From: Odobenus rosmarus divergens
Taxonomy: Eukaryota; Chordata; Mammalia; Carnivora; Odobenidae
Direction of reading: 5' to 3'
Assembly: GCF_000321225.1 (NCBI RefSeq)
Contig: NW_004451414.1
Coordinates: 140,909-204,908, forward strand
Length of the DNA: 64,000 bases
Position 1 is the first letter of the stretch, and every line of letters starts with the position of its first letter. The position numbers were made by a program, and so were the translations under genes. Shown here one piece after another: positions 9,445-21,499 of the stretch. The notes below the pieces were generated by a model. That model did no database searches. It saw only the letters and a program-made list of their open reading frames with translations, and was not told where the DNA came from.

Positions 9445-9740
9445 CCTTCACGTATTCATTCATTCAGCAAATACTTCTTAGCACCGACTGTGTGGCGTTT
9501 CTGGGCCAAGCCCCGAAAACATGATAAACAAGGAATGCGTGGGCCTCACCCTCCAGGAGTACATAGTCCGAGAAAGGAGACGGGTGTCTGATCTAGCAAT
9601 AGCAGAAGTACAGGAGGGATTTTAGTGAAAGCAGAAGGTATGGGGAGAGACTGACCTAGTCAAGGAATCATAACACAAGACTTGCTGGAGGAAGTGGTAT
9701 TCATGAGAGTCAAAGGGGTGAGTTAGAGGCAAGCAGGCAG
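9445..9740 (-). repeat. LINE2 3' end
   Basis: Begins with the reversed L2 terminus ATTCATTCATTCAGCAAATAC and runs into CCCTCCAGGAGTACATAGTC and GAGAAAGGAGACGGGTG. These match the reverse complement of L2 3' ends. Ancient and diverged. Confidence 0.7.
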
Positions 9741-9744
9741 AGGG

Positions 9745-10075
9745 GGAGGAAATCATTCTCTGTTACCCTCTCTTGACTTCTCTGCAGACTTAACAGAACT
9801 GGTGCATCCTCCCGCTGGGGTATCGAGACATCACCAGCCATGCTTTTCCCATCCTCTACGCAGGCTTGGCCTCTGTGCAACATCTTAATGGTGCTCAGCC
9901 CCACAGCCCTCTCCTATCTACTTTCTTAGATTTGGTGATTTCTACCCAGATCACTAGCCTGATTTCCAGGCCTGATCTTGCCACTGAGCTACAAACTAAT
10001 GTGTCCAACCACAGATTTCAAATCTGTTTTTTATCAGACATTTCAAACACACCACGGCTTACCTGGGGGTAGCTC
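9745..10075 (+). repeat. LINE2 fragment, opposite orientation to its neighbour
   Basis: CCCACAGCCCTCTCCTATC, TGCCACTGAGCTACAAACTAA and CAAATCTGTTTTTTATC resemble the L2 coding and 3' region in forward order (CCTGAGCTCCAGACTCGTATATCC-like). It abuts the reversed L2 at 9445-9740, so two L2 pieces lie head to head. Confidence 0.6.
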
Positions 10076-11289
10076 TCCAACTTTCTTCCATTTTGTGTGT
10101 TGAGTATACAAGCTCTCTTGGAACACCCTAACATTAACAAGAGGAGCCAAGGTTAGTAAGGAGAAAAAAGTTGTATTTAAGCTCAGACACGAAGGGTGAG
10201 GAGTATTTGGCTATGCACTGAAGGAGGGAAACAGGATTTCACAGCAATGACACTCGTCCCTATTTTTACTTTATTTGGTCTTTTAACAATGCCCTAATAA
10301 GGCATAGGTGAGTTTTAAAAATTCTTTATTCTTTTATCTGTAGCCTGAATTTTCATTAAAATTAACCATATTTATTCTTAGTAATTAAGTAATCTTTACA
10401 AAGAAACATATATGAACCTGGATCATTGGGAGAATATCAATGTGATGTCAATGACTCCCGGGATTGGCATTAATTCCTGGACTAGACTTGGTTTTGCATG
10501 ATTCCTCCAGTCTGTGTAGCTGGACTGGTAAAACTAAAGAATTCTTGCAGCAATCTGAGTCTTTATGAAAACAAAAGACAGCAAAATGGTTTGCTAACTT
10601 TTTTGAATTCCTAGGTATGTGGCCTTACCCTTCAGTTAAAAAAAAAAAAAATCCATTTTTAACCTAAGCACATCCTTCACTGACAGCTTTTTGTTGCAAA
10701 TACAAAATGCAATAATGAGAAGAGTGAATAGTTCAACTCTCAGACTGATTTATAATGACAGTTTTCTGATACAAGGGAAATGAAGAATTGAGCAGATTCT
10801 GTGAAGTGAAAATCCCCCAATTATGTTGTTCCCTTGTATTAATTAAACAGGTGCTAGGGAGTTTTCAGAGGAGCACCTCTGAGACCTCCGTTGTACAGAA
10901 TTAGTTACAGTGTTACATGTTGTGCTCTTCTCAACGCAAACACGGATACAAATCCTGATTGAGCATCTAGGAGGTACAAAGTACAACTCTGCTTGGACTC
11001 CCTTGAGGAGTTGCTACTAATCCTGATGCACTTCTTCCATTTTACCAAATTTTTGTTTGTTAAGAAAAATAGTCTGCTTCAGAGGACTTCCGATATTTAT
11101 CAAATAACGCTACTGAAAAAATTAATTAAAAAATCTTAGCCCGTTTCACTACTATTGCCCTATTCCAGGAATCACAGAAGAAAAATACTTTCACTGGGTT
11201 CCGCATGCATGAAAGAAATTATCCTTATTTTTAGATTAAGATTTAAGGTCTCTCAGAAACCGGACCATCTCATCCACGACCAGGAGTTA
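10076..11289. other. Mostly unassigned 1.2-kb stretch
   Basis: A patch near 10,170-10,250 (AAGCTCAGACACGAAGGGTGAG) faintly resembles reversed L2. The rest shows no recognised repeat, exon or RNA. An A13 run lies near 10,638. Confidence 0.45.
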
Positions 11290-12325
11290 AACTAATCTAA
11301 GTTTGTGACTTCAAAACCTGCAGCTTCTGACAAAACCTCACTCCCGATTTCCAGAATCTAAGAAACTAATCACTATTTTTTCTTAGTTACCTTGCAAATG
11401 CCTCAAAATCAACATATCCACAACAAAACTTGTCATCTTCAACAAAACCATTCTTCCATTTATATTCTCTGCTTCTCTGGATGAATATCCAGTATCTCGA
11501 ACGAGAAGCCAAGACATTATCCTAGAATCTTTTTCCTTGCCCTTCATGTTCAGTCCACCACCAAGTTCTTGGAATTCCTCTTGGAATTCCTCTACCTAAA
11601 TACGTCTAGAACCCCGCCTGCCTCTCCATGACCAACTCCACCACTCCAGATCAGGCCCCTCATCTTCTCATCTGAACAACCGACTATAGCTTCACTAATA
11701 GTGGTTTTTCTTCTAACCATGTCCCTTCTTCCCCATCAGTCATAAGGTCATGGAAGCCCGTGCTCCAAACTCTCATGGGCTTCATCTTTCTAAACCATTG
11801 CTACCATTTCAAAGTTCTTTAACGGTTTCCTGTCCCTACAGATTATTACCTAAACTACTTTGCCTGGCTTACAAGACCCCTTTTGATCTGGCATCCTGCC
11901 TCTTCTGCTACCAGTTTTAACCTGTATGTCCCTGACCACTTTGTCTTCTAATTCTCAGAAAATGCCTTCACTCACACAGGTCTCCAGGCCCATACACATT
12001 TGGCTTATTCTTTGCACGGCATCCTGACCCCTTCTTGCGCATCCATGAAACTCTCATTGACAATTCAAGTCTAAACCCGAAGAGTATCTGCTGTAGAAAC
12101 TTTCCTCGACTCCTGAGATTTCACAATCTCCTTGCCCTCTCTATACTGAATATATTAAGAATATAGTAACTGTCCTCTCATAATGATTTTTTTCGGTATA
12201 GGTCTGTCTCCTACGAGGTTACACATTCTTTGAAGATCCTTACAACTTTCTCACTTACAATAGGGCCTGACATGTGGTCAGATGCAGTATTTTTAAGACA
12301 TTGATTTGAATGTCTGTATGAAAAT
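11290..12325 (+). repeat. Long LINE2 3' half
   Basis: About 1 kb follows the L2 order: a 'CTTGCAAATGCCTCAAAATCAAC' part, CATCCTGCCTCTTCTGC, CTTTCCTCGACTCCTGAG (the usual 'cttccctgac' block), then ACATTCTTTGAAGATC and a degraded terminus near 12,300. The 20-base unit CTTGGAATTCCTCTTGGAAT near 11,568 contains a small direct repeat. No reading frame survives. Confidence 0.75.
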
Positions 12326-13273
12326 ACAAGTTTGACTTGAAAAAATGAGGAATCATTTTTGCCTCAATGGCTTTCCAACTCTTTCACCTATTATTATTCT
12401 AGGGGCCTAAGTCACCTTGGAAATTGGACATCTGAATCCTGCCTCTTGGTTAAGTTCCTTCAAGTCTGTTTTATACCATTTCCTGAAGAAAGGGACAGGG
12501 GTAAATGGGAAAAATAGATGTGAGAATGCAAAGTTGGATTTTGCCTTGGTCACCTCCAGAGTCCCTTTCAGCTCGATTGTCTCTGCCGAGGCAAATATAT
12601 GTTATTATTAATGAATGATTTCAGGTCATTTATCAGACAGACCAACTGACTGGATTTCATCAACACTAAGAGGGAGGTTAAGAACAGAGTGAGGAAAATC
12701 ACATGAAGCAAATCTGTATCCTCCTGTGAGGAACCAACCCAGGGTTTGCAATATAGCAGCTCACAAAATTGGAATGCTTGTTTTGCTGTCTTTACACTGG
12801 AGATTTGCCCACTGCAGGGCTTAGTTCAGTGTGAGAATAGGGAATGCGCCCAGCATATGGAGGCTTCCAAACTCATATGAACAAGACCAAAAATGGAAAT
12901 ATGACCTAAAACAAAACCAAAAAGAAAAATGACCCATACCTTTTGTTTTACCAGGCCAGAGGATTCATATTACATCTGTTACTACTTGCTATTTATTCAA
13001 CTTCCCAAATGTTTTCTAAGATGTCATGTGAAAGACCAGATACCACTGGAGTTAGAAAAGACCTTAGATGTCATGTGGTCAGGTGCTTCCCAGACAGTGG
13101 TCCCTGGTACCCTGGAGCTCTGATGTGATACTTCATGGACCAAACCAGAGGACAAGATCCAGCCCCTTCTTTGCCTCAACCCCAGCACTAATCCTCCTGC
13201 TTATCGCATTTGTTTGTTCAATAATGGAGTCTCACACATGACTTCATCTGGTGGGGATGAAAGAATTCTGTTT
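12326..13273. other. Unassigned stretch
   Basis: A MIR-like patch (near 12,410-12,480) is possible. The rest has no recognised repeat or gene. Confidence 0.45.
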
Positions 13274-13288
13274 AAAAGTTTAAAATAT

Positions 13289-13478
13289 GGGCGCCTGGGC
13301 GGCTCAGTTGGTTAAGCAACTGCCTTCGGCTCAGGTCATGATCCTGGAGTCCCGGGATCGAGTCCCGCATCGGGCTCCCTGCTCAGCAGGGAGTCTGCTT
13401 CTCCCTCTGACCCTCCCCCCTCTCATGTCCTCTCTCTCTCATTCTCTCTCTCTCAAATAAATAAAAATCTTTAAAAAA
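13289..13478 (+). mobile_element. CAN-SINE, arctoid-type, 15-bp target-site duplication
   Basis: Complete forward SINE: GGGCGCCTGGGCGGCTCAG head, ATCCTGGAGTCCCGGGATCG body, CTCTCTCATTCTCTCTC, and AAATAAATAAAAATCTTT tail. The duplication AAAAGTTTAAAATAT at 13274-13288 and 13479-13493 is exact. The 'CTGGAGTCCCGGGATCGAGTCCC' subtype is a good marker of an arctoid genome as I know it. Confidence 0.97.
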
Positions 13479-13629
13479 AAAAGTTTAAAATATTCTGTTA
13501 TGCCAAATTCCCTTGACCTCTAAAGGAGGAATCTTAGGCTTGGAAAGGTAAGTGATTCCTCACTGAGTGGCGGATGACCAGGACCTGCCCACTCTAACAC
13601 CAATTAAAATGAAGGCAATATCCTGAACA

Positions 13630-13835
13630 AGAAGTTTCAGAGCCCAAATGCCTGAATTCAAACCCTGCCACTGTCACTTGACTTTGGGCAACTTATTTGT
13701 CCTATCTGGTCATCAGTCCTCATCTGAAAAATGGGATTCATAATGGTACATGCCTCATAGAACTGTTTTGAGGAATAAATGGGTTAATCATAGAAAGTGT
13801 CTGGTATATAGGTAGTGAGCATTCAAAATATTACC
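13630..13835 (+). repeat. MIR, nearly full length
   Basis: CCTGAATTCAAACCCTGCCAC, TTTGGGCAACTTATTTG, CCTCATCTGAAAAATGGG, GCCTCATAGAACTGTTTTGAG, then TAGGTAGTGAGCATTCAA. All MIR blocks are present in order, and it is one of the better-preserved MIRs in the window. Confidence 0.88.
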
Positions 13836-13889
13836 TGTTGTTACTACAGCTCTTTTCCAGTTTTATTGAACTCAAAAACTTCAGGGTTA

Positions 13890-14295
13890 GGCAACGTGGT
13901 AGGTTCCTATCATTGCTGTAACAGACTGTTACAAATTTAGTGGCTTAAAACAGCATAAACTTATCTCAAAGTTATGGGGATCAGAAATCCAAAATGGAGC
14001 TCAACAGGATAAAATCAAGGTGTCAACAGGGCTAATGTCCTTCTAGGGGCTCTAGGGGAGAATCTTCTCCCTTGACTTTCCCAGCTTCCAGAGGCTGACC
14101 CGCATTCCTTGGCTTCTGGTCCCTTCTTCATCTTCAAAGTCAGTAAGGCAACAAAGGATAACTTTCCCATCTTAAGACCCTTAAATTAATCCATCTACAA
14201 AGGCCCTTTTGCCCTGTAAGGTGATATATTCACAGCTTCTGGGAATTTGAACATGGACATCTTTGGGGGACTATTATTCTGTGTATAATAGGCAA
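13890..14295 (-). mobile_element. MLT1-class (ERVL-MaLR) LTR
   Basis: Reverse-strand LTR text: GTAACAGACTGTTACAAATTT, GTGGCTTAAAACAGCATAAAC, AAATCAAGGTGTCAACAGG, GACATCTTTGGGGGAC. Reversed, this gives the MaLR end GCCACTAAATTTG and the TTTAAGCCAC box. A related LTR lies at 16,485, also reversed. Solo LTR, no internal sequence. Confidence 0.8.
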
Positions 14296-14300
14296 GTTAT

Positions 14301-15082
14301 GTAAATAGGCAAAAATGGTTTTGTAGAAGAGGGAATGGTGTGGACTGCTTATGCCTTGCCTACAGGAAAGTACATTATTAAAAAATATTAGAGTAGAAAA
14401 ACCAATACATCGCAGACCTGACTTGCATGAGGCCACTGGTTTGGGATCTCTGCTCTCAGACATTTCATTTTTTGGTTAGACCAGGTCTACATGAAGCAAA
14501 GAAGGAAGGTGGTAATTGCCAGAGTCTGTGTTACCTAAGAACCCTAGATAATTTGAGATATTCTTCTCGTAATGAAACAATGTAAGTTCTATCCAAACTC
14601 ATGCAGTCTGCTTCCTACATGCTTTAAATACCTGGCCATGGGAAATGACCCAGTTTTTATCTCCCTCTGTTGACTATTTCAAACTAAACTCTTTAGCAGC
14701 CAATAACCACAGGAGTCGTACCAACAGGTGCTTCATCCTACACTCCCATTTTATGTCTCTTTTTTAGCCATTACACCTGGTTGACTTGGAGATCCTCCAG
14801 GGATGGCATCTGTTACCACCGTCTCCCTTGAAATATAGGTCCATGGTTGTTGATTGCAAATGTTGATGAAAACCCAAACTGTATTTGTCTCTGTTGTCTC
14901 ATGGCTTTGCCACCATATGCTAAATCAAGTTACATTTCACAGTCAGCAGTTGAAAGAAATGAAGAAATAGTCAATGCAAAGACATCTTCCTTGGCACCAC
15001 TGGGGAGGTAAAGTATTAAACCTGTCTATCTCCTTTATTCAGTCTAATTATTATCATTGTTAACATGGAAAGTGGCTCTTTA
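14301..15082. other. Unassigned stretch
   Basis: No recognised repeat, gene or RNA. Short reverse-strand frames exist but carry no known domain. Confidence 0.5.
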
Positions 15083-15342
15083 AAATGAGCACTGGAGGGA
15101 ATGCAAGCTGGTACAGCCACTGCAGAAAACAGCATGGAGTTTCCTCAAAAAAGTAAAAATAGAATTACCATATGATCCAGTAATTTCACTACAGGGTATA
15201 TACTTCCAAAGTAAATGGAAACACTAATTCAAAAAGATACATGTACCCCTATGTTTATTGCAGCACTATTAACAATAGCCAAGATAATGGAAGCAACCCA
15301 AGTGTCCATCCACAGATGAATGGCTAAAGATGTGGTGCACAT

Positions 15343-15362
15343 ACACACACACACACACACAC
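15343..15362. repeat. (AC)10 microsatellite inside L1
   Basis: Twenty bases of AC lie at the same L1 position that carries TA repeats in the copy at 403. Confidence 0.92.
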
Positions 15363-15534
15363 GGGAATGTTACTCAGCCTAAAAAAGAATAAAATCTTGC
15401 CATTTGCAATATGGATGGATCTAGAGAGTATAACGTTAAGTGAAATAAGTCAGAGAAAGACAACCATATAATTTCACACATATGTGGAATTTAAGAAACC
15501 TAAAAAAAATGAACAAAGAATTAAAGAGAAACCA

Positions 15535-15728
15535 GGGGCGCCTGGGTGGCTCAGTCGTTAAGCATCTGCCTTCGGCTCAGGTCATGATCCCAGGGTCCTG
15601 GGATAGAGCCTCCAATCACGCTCCCTGCTCAGCAGGAAGCCTGCTCCCCCCTCTCCCACTCCCCCTGCTTGTGTTCCCTCTCTTGCTGTATCTCTCTCTG
15701 TCAAATAAATAAAATGTTAAAAAAAAAA
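15535..15728 (+). mobile_element. CAN-SINE inside the L1 at 15,097
   Basis: Forward SINE with GGGGCGCCTGGGTGGCTCAG head and AAATAAATAAAATGTT tail. Duplication AAAGAGAAACCA (15523-15534) against AAAGACAAACCA (15729-15740). Younger than the L1 that holds it. Confidence 0.95.
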
Positions 15729-15930
15729 AAAGACAAACCAACGAACAGACTCTTAAATATAGAGGAAAACTGATGATTACCAGAGGGGAGGCGGGTGGGG
15801 CACAGGTCAAACAAGTGAAGGGGATTAAGAGCACACTTAGGATGAATTGTTGAATCATTGTATTTTACATCTGAAACTAATATAACACTGTATGTTAATT
15901 ACACTTGAATTTTTTTAAATGAGCACTAGA

Positions 15931-16484
15931 GGCTCCTTCTCCTGAGTGCACACATCAGTCACTAAAATGTAGGTTTGTCGTCATAAGTAGGAATTTCAAG
16001 CATGAAAAGAGTGTCCTTGAAGCAATGACCTTGAGGGAAGGAAGAGCAAGGAGTAAGTAGGAAGAAGAGCGGTAAAAAACAGATGAGGTTACCATGTGTC
16101 CATATGCATGAAAGCAGGCGTGTGGGAAAATAACTAGGGGTGACTGTCAAAAGTCTTTGAAGAAAAATGATGTTCTTCATCCATCTCTGACTGCTATCTG
16201 GGTGAGAGCACTAAAGGTAAGAGAGTCTAAAGCCCATGGAGCCATTAGCTTATTGAACTTTAGTTTATGAGTCATTATTTATTCAATAGATGGAAGGAAA
16301 CAATTACTGTCCTCTGCCTTATTTTCAGAAAGGCAGCAAACTTCCAAGCACGGAGTCTTACCCCCACTGAATCTGTTCCTTCATCACGAAAGCGACACCT
16401 CTAATAGCCACAGAGACCAAGTGGTAAAGACGCTGGTACAAAGGAGGGTCAGGCAATTGCTTTCTGATTAACCGTATATATTTC
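15931..16484. other. Unassigned stretch
   Basis: Part (about 16,000-16,080) faintly resembles reversed L2. Otherwise nothing recognised. Confidence 0.4.
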
Positions 16485-16955
16485 CTCCTGCTGCTTTAAC
16501 AAATTACCACAAACCTAGTGGTTTAAGACAACAGAAACTTATCTTATAGTTCTGGAGGTCAGGAGTCTGAAACGAGTCTTATGAGGCTAAAATCAAAATG
16601 CGGGTAAGGCTGTGTTCCTTCTGGAGACTCTAGGGGAGAATTGGTTTTCTTACTTTTCTATCTTTCAGAGACCACCTGCATTCCTTGAATTACAGCTCCT
16701 TCCTCTGTCTTCAAAGTATATCACTCCAACCTCTGCTCCTGTTGTCACATTTCCCTTTTCTAAATTTGACCCTCTGGTCCACCTCTCTAAGGACCCTTGT
16801 GATTACAGTGGACCCACCTAGATAATCCCTGATGATCTCCCTATCTCAAAATCCTTAATTTCATCACATCCACAAAGTCCCTTTTTTCCAGGTAAGGTGA
16901 CATGTCTACAGATGCTGAGGATTAAGATGTGGGGGTCATTATTTTGTTGAGCAGA
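16485..16955 (-). mobile_element. MLT1-class (ERVL-MaLR) LTR
   Basis: TTTAACAAATTACCACAAACC, GTGGTTTAAGACAACAGAAAC, GTTCTGGAGGTCAGGAGTC, CCACCTAGATAATCCCTG and ATGTGGGGGTCATTATTTTG give the reversed LTR in full order. It is longer and more complete than the copy at 13,890. Solo LTR. Confidence 0.82.
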
Positions 16956-19185
16956 TTTGTCAAAGATGACTTTATTACAGAATGTACAAACCCAAATGTC
17001 CACAGAAGATAGACAAGTAATATAAATGAATCAACAGACCAAGGAATGATGGAAAGGGAAGTAAACTGGAGCATGAATAGCCTTCTAAGGCTTTCAAATT
17101 TGAAAAATCATATGTAATTACCATGTGGTTAAAAAAAAAAAAGATGTCTTTGGTTGATGCCTGCTGATTTGCAGCCATTGTTTCAAACCAAATATTTGCT
17201 TGGTCTTCAAAGAGCCTCTTTTGCCATAAGAAAGGGAGACACTTTGTTAAAATAGCCACACACACTCTGGAGCCAAACACACACTGCCATGAATCTATAA
17301 AAGGCTAAGAAGAATATGCTAAAAAAGAAGAATGAGGTGTGGAGGCCCATGTTGGTGGAGAGACCCACCAACAACTGATTGGAATAGACCAGGAAGAAAG
17401 TGGACACTTACAGGAAATATGGGATTAACAAAAAAAAAAAAAAAAAGATGGTGACCCTGTTCCCAGCAGACTCAGAAAGAGTTCTCTGGCTTGGAGGCAG
17501 ATGAGAGCCTGCTAAGTAGTCTGCAAGGACCAATGGCTCATAAATTTCTGAAAGTAGCCACTGTGACATTGTAGCACAAGTTCCAAGGACACAGGCAGAG
17601 ACAGCAGCAATGCCATGTTTTTGCTGGACTTGAACTTAGAGAGGCTCAGCCAACTCCTGAGGTTTGGTGTGGATTACCAGGGAGAAGGGGACGGGGCATT
17701 ACTTGGTGAAGATGTGTTGAGTATTTGGCTATGGTAAGAATGGACTTCATCATCGGTCATGGAACTCCAGGTATGCTAATGCTCTGAAACTTGCATCAAA
17801 ATCAGGATACACATCAAAGGTTTCTAGACGGTTGGAACAGTATTGAATACATGGTAGCAGGGAGGAACATAAAGATGTATAGTTACTGGAGGAAGACAAT
17901 TGGGGCAGCTCATACATGAGGGGGGAATTCAATTAAAATCCATATAGGGAAAGACATGCCCTTCTATTTAAAAACCAAAGAAAATAAGCAAGTACATGGA
18001 TGTCTGGTTATGAAAGGGAAGGCTCTATGCTTGTCTGGAAGGGAGAAGTTGAGTCAAAGAAAAATTTATCTGCATACAAAACAACAGAATATAAATGTTT
18101 ATGTGTGAGAGAGAGGAGGAAAACAAAGAGACAGAGGGAGGAAGACACAGACAAAATGCTTTACTGAATGATTTGTACTCAGTAGGGGTGAAATTATAAA
18201 TTAGCTTCTTCTGTTGTTCTATGCGACTGCCTTCCAACACGTTTTGTCAATCATCTTCTTGCCTCTGGATGCAATCTCCAAAGACATACAACAGCTTCTC
18301 CTGTCACTCACATGTACCAGTGAATAGTCCAATATAAAATACCCTGTTTAGTCCTAATATCAAAACCTTACTAAGTCAAACCCTCTTGCCTGTCCTCCTG
18401 CATCTTGGGCTGGTGGATGCGTGGAGAGCCTCAGCAGGGAAGGAAGCTGGCTCAGCTTCTGACTTTCATTCTAGTCCTCTTCTACTCACTAGGCTATCTG
18501 GTTTTCCAGGGCTCAGAAGGAGGGAGAGGGGAGAGAGGGGAGACAGAAAAGATTCAGCCTGACTGGTATGGCTGCCTGTGACATTGGTGGCCACCAAGAA
18601 AGCCCCCCTCCCTCACTCCCCTCTCCATGCCTCATGGTCTCCACCTATGGAGAGTCTTTAGAAACCCCCATTAGTGTGCATTTCTCTCCCGCTTTTCCCA
18701 TATCACAGGAGATACCACCTCTGTCACCTCCAGCTGGTTGCTCATTACTCTCCCACCAGCCCTAGCATCCAGTGGTCCACCCTATACATGCTCCCCGTCA
18801 TGGACTCATGTGCCTTCCAGGAGATCCTGCTGGGCAGAAGCTTTCAAGGTGGCCCAGGTTCAGCTCCTACATCAGTGCCTATCTGGTCCGTATCTAGTAG
18901 AGCTGATCATTTTGAATGCAGCCCTGTGTCCTTGCTCTCCTGCCACAAATGGTTCCAAATGGTTCCCCTTAAGCACTTTCCTTTACAAATTTTAGGTATA
19001 AATCAGGTTCCTCAATAGCAGCAGGCACAGGTCAAGCTCTGCAGGTAATTTCCTAGAGCATCCCTCAGGAGATGAGATCAGAATTAAACACCCCTCTGCT
19101 TGTCTTCTATACCTTCCTGAAGTTATCCACAATCTTAAGAATCCCCCTAGAACTCCCAGATAGAGGGAAAAGCCACAATATCCTG
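16956..19185. other. Repeat-poor 2.2-kb stretch with unrecognised short frames
   Basis: A12 and A17 runs lie near 17,131 and 17,430. On the reverse strand several short frames overlap between 16,975 and 17,407, but none matches a family I know. Forward frames at 18,568-19,018 (up to 114 codons) overlap each other in different frames and look like chance. Could be unique sequence or a decayed retrocopy. Confidence 0.4.
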
Positions 19186-19277
19186 TTACATACATGACAG
19201 ATACATATACATATGTATGCATATGTGTGTATAAACGTATACATATATGTATGTATATATATATATATATATATATC
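19186..19277. repeat. Compound ATGT/AT microsatellite
   Basis: Mixed CATATACATATGTATG-type units pass into an uninterrupted AT run (about 19,252-19,276). Confidence 0.9.
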
Positions 19278-20519
19278 TCTAGGTAGTGATTAGCTGCCTG
19301 AGAAATAAGGAATTGGAGCCCTAGAATTCAAGGAACAGAGGTGAGGGTAGAGCAGCTTTCTGCAGGAAAACAACCAATAGATGCCAAGAAGAGAACTGAT
19401 TAATAACACTGGGGAATCAAGAAATTTTAGAATGGTAATGATTGGCATGTAATTTTTAGTGGTTTCTGAATCTGGGCAGAAATGTTCTTCACTATGCCAA
19501 ATCTTTAGGACAATTCTGTCACCGTATCATTGTTGAATTAGTGCAGCGTTGCTTTGGATAACAAAGGAGAGGAGTTTTCATTTCCCTTTAGGAGAGAAAG
19601 ACAACACAGATTTGGAGCAGGCAGCATTAAGGTGAAGTAAAGGTGGGAAGTTCTTAATGACTGAACCAAAACAGGAAGTTACAGGCAACCGTAGGCCAGA
19701 GTTAGCCCCTCTTTTTGGGAATGTGCAGAAGTATTGAGAATCTTGGACTTCTTCTGGTTATTTAAGTTGGAAACTTGATTTATTTCATGTGAATGTCAAA
19801 CAAGATGGTGCCTTCAGAAAGCTGGAGAGCTTGGAGGTAATCAGGACATATATAACTAATGAAATATTCCATTTTTTAAACTTTCTAGTATAAATTTGAG
19901 GTTTAGGGTTCAAACTTCAAAATGTTTCCCATTAAATAGCAATATAGCAAAACAAACATTCCAAAGCTATTAAACACAAGAATCAAGCACCAACTATGCA
20001 TCTACTAGCACAAGTCTGACGTGTTTTGTTGACATTGGGCGAGTTTTGAGGATTCGACTGGGCCATTTCCCTAATGCTTTTGAACCTCTGCAATTTTAGT
20101 GTGTTATTCCTTGTTCTGTCCCTTCCATTACCTCCAAGTTCCCTTATTCAGATCACATGCTTCCAGTCTCACTTTGAGGATGAGAAGGGGACTATGACCA
20201 GACAAAAACAGAGGACAGGGAAATCATTGGTTTTTCCCGGGCTCCAGAAGTTTCTTGCAGAGGTCTTGCTAGGAGCCAAAGTGCAGGATGCAGATCCCAG
20301 TTTGGCCTCTGCCAAACTTGCCACGATACCCCACACGCCATGGTAAGGTCAGCTGCGCTAGGCTGAACTGCAGGTTTTCTCCCTGTAGGCTGAGATGTTA
20401 TAACTTCTGATATTCCAGGCCCTTGTAGGTTGACTCATTAAAGCCACAGGAGATTGGCTCACAGCACTCAGGCTCACCCAAGGCTCATTTGTAAACCAGA
20501 AAATCAATTTTCTAATTTA
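19278..20519. other. Unassigned 1.2-kb stretch
   Basis: No recognised repeat, exon or RNA. The 90-codon forward frame at 20,074-20,346 starts with a Leu-rich run but has no known domain and is not called a gene. Confidence 0.45.
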
Positions 20520-20650
20520 CAGTGATTCAGATTCAGCTACCATTTGTTTGGAGCATGCTGCATGCCAAGCATTGAGCTCAAGGCTTTCTTACTCATGATT
20601 GTGTTTAATCCTCCTGTCAATGGTCAGTGGATGTGCCCAAAGGGAAGCCA
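20520..20650 (-). repeat. MIR/L2-type fragment
   Basis: CATGCCAAGCATTGAGCTC and GTGTTTAATCCTCCTGTCAA correspond to the reversed GTGCCAGGCACTG and TTTAATCCTCACAACA blocks. Diverged. Confidence 0.55.
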
Positions 20651-20998
20651 ATTTAGAAAAATGAAGCAGGTTTAAAGAGTTTCTTGGAAATATCAAATCA
20701 AGGCAAAGAGAAATAGAGCACCTATGGACGTAATCTTAAAATAGAAGGATGCTTTTGAGTCTTTCTCTTACATATACCTACTTAGGAAACCAATGTCAGT
20801 AAGGAAACCCAGACTGCTCCCCCTTGGCAGTGCAGGACCCTGTCTGATCAAAACTTTCTCCTACTCTTTTCAGGATTTCATGCTGATGCTTTGTGCCTCC
20901 CCACAACATCTTATTCCCTCACAACCAGACTGCTTCTGCAGAAGGAGGGGTAGGCACAGTAGGTTTTCTTTAATACAGGAGAATGTCCCCCATCTCTT

Positions 20999-21200
20999 TT
21001 TTTTTTTTTTAAGATTTTATTTATTTATTTGACAGAGAGAGACACAGCGAGAGAGGGAACAGAAGCAGCGGGAGTAGGAGAGAGAGAAGCAGGCTCCCCG
21101 CTGAGCAGGGAGCCCGATGCGGGGCTCGATCCCAGGACACTGGGATCATGACCTGAGCTGAAGGCAGACACTTAATGACTGAGCCACCCAGGCACCCCCA
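20999..21200 (-). mobile_element. CAN-SINE with perfect 13-bp target-site duplication
   Basis: Reverse SINE with T12 tail, AAGATTTTATTTATTTATTTG, GCAGGCTCCCCGCTGAGCAG, GGGATCATGACCTGAGC, and head end GAGCCACCCAGGCACCCC. The duplication TCCCCCATCTCTT at 20986-20998 and 21201-21213 is exact. Confidence 0.97.
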
Positions 21201-21499
21201 TCCCCCATCTCTTAAATAGATGCAAACTCTTTCTTGAAGCTATCTCCTTTTCCATAGTAGCAGACTGGGCAATTTGCCTCCAGAGTAAATCTCTGGAACC
21301 TTCTCCACCTATGCTGAGAGGAGAAGGTAATCTGTGTCCTCTCTGTGACTCTAGGCATGTCTTGAAGACATGGGAGGGAGGAGGGACACAGATGGAAGAG
21401 ATTCAAACTTTTAAAGTTTATAATCACAAATAGTTTCTACACCTAAAAAAATAAAGTTTATAATCATATGGAAGAACTGTCAGGTGTGTCAGTTTGAGA

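Larger units (their letters stand above)
15097..15916 (+). mobile_element. 5'-truncated L1 insertion with target-site duplication
   Basis: ORF2-end text (ATTACCATATGATCCAGTAA, ATAGCCAAGATAATGG) is followed by an older-type 3' UTR (TGATGATTACCAGAGGGGAG, ATCTGAAACTAATATAACAC). The duplication AAATGAGCACTGGA (15083-15096) against AAATGAGCACTAGA (15917-15930) marks both ends. The same 3' UTR type ends the large L1 at 40,295. A SINE at 15,535 lies inside. Confidence 0.94.

Noticed and set aside
13289..13478. tRNA-like heads of the CAN-SINEs
   Set aside because: These heads derive from a tRNA (tRNA-Lys) but are part of retroposons. No free-standing tRNA gene with a full cloverleaf was seen.
18568..19018. 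Three overlapping forward frames of 65-114 codons
   Set aside because: They occupy different phases of the same DNA, with no domain in any. Likely a chance low-stop region.
20074..20346. 90-codon forward frame with a Leu-rich start resembling a signal peptide
   Set aside because: The hydrophobic run is short, there is no conserved downstream domain, and no promoter, Kozak or splice evidence sets it apart from chance.
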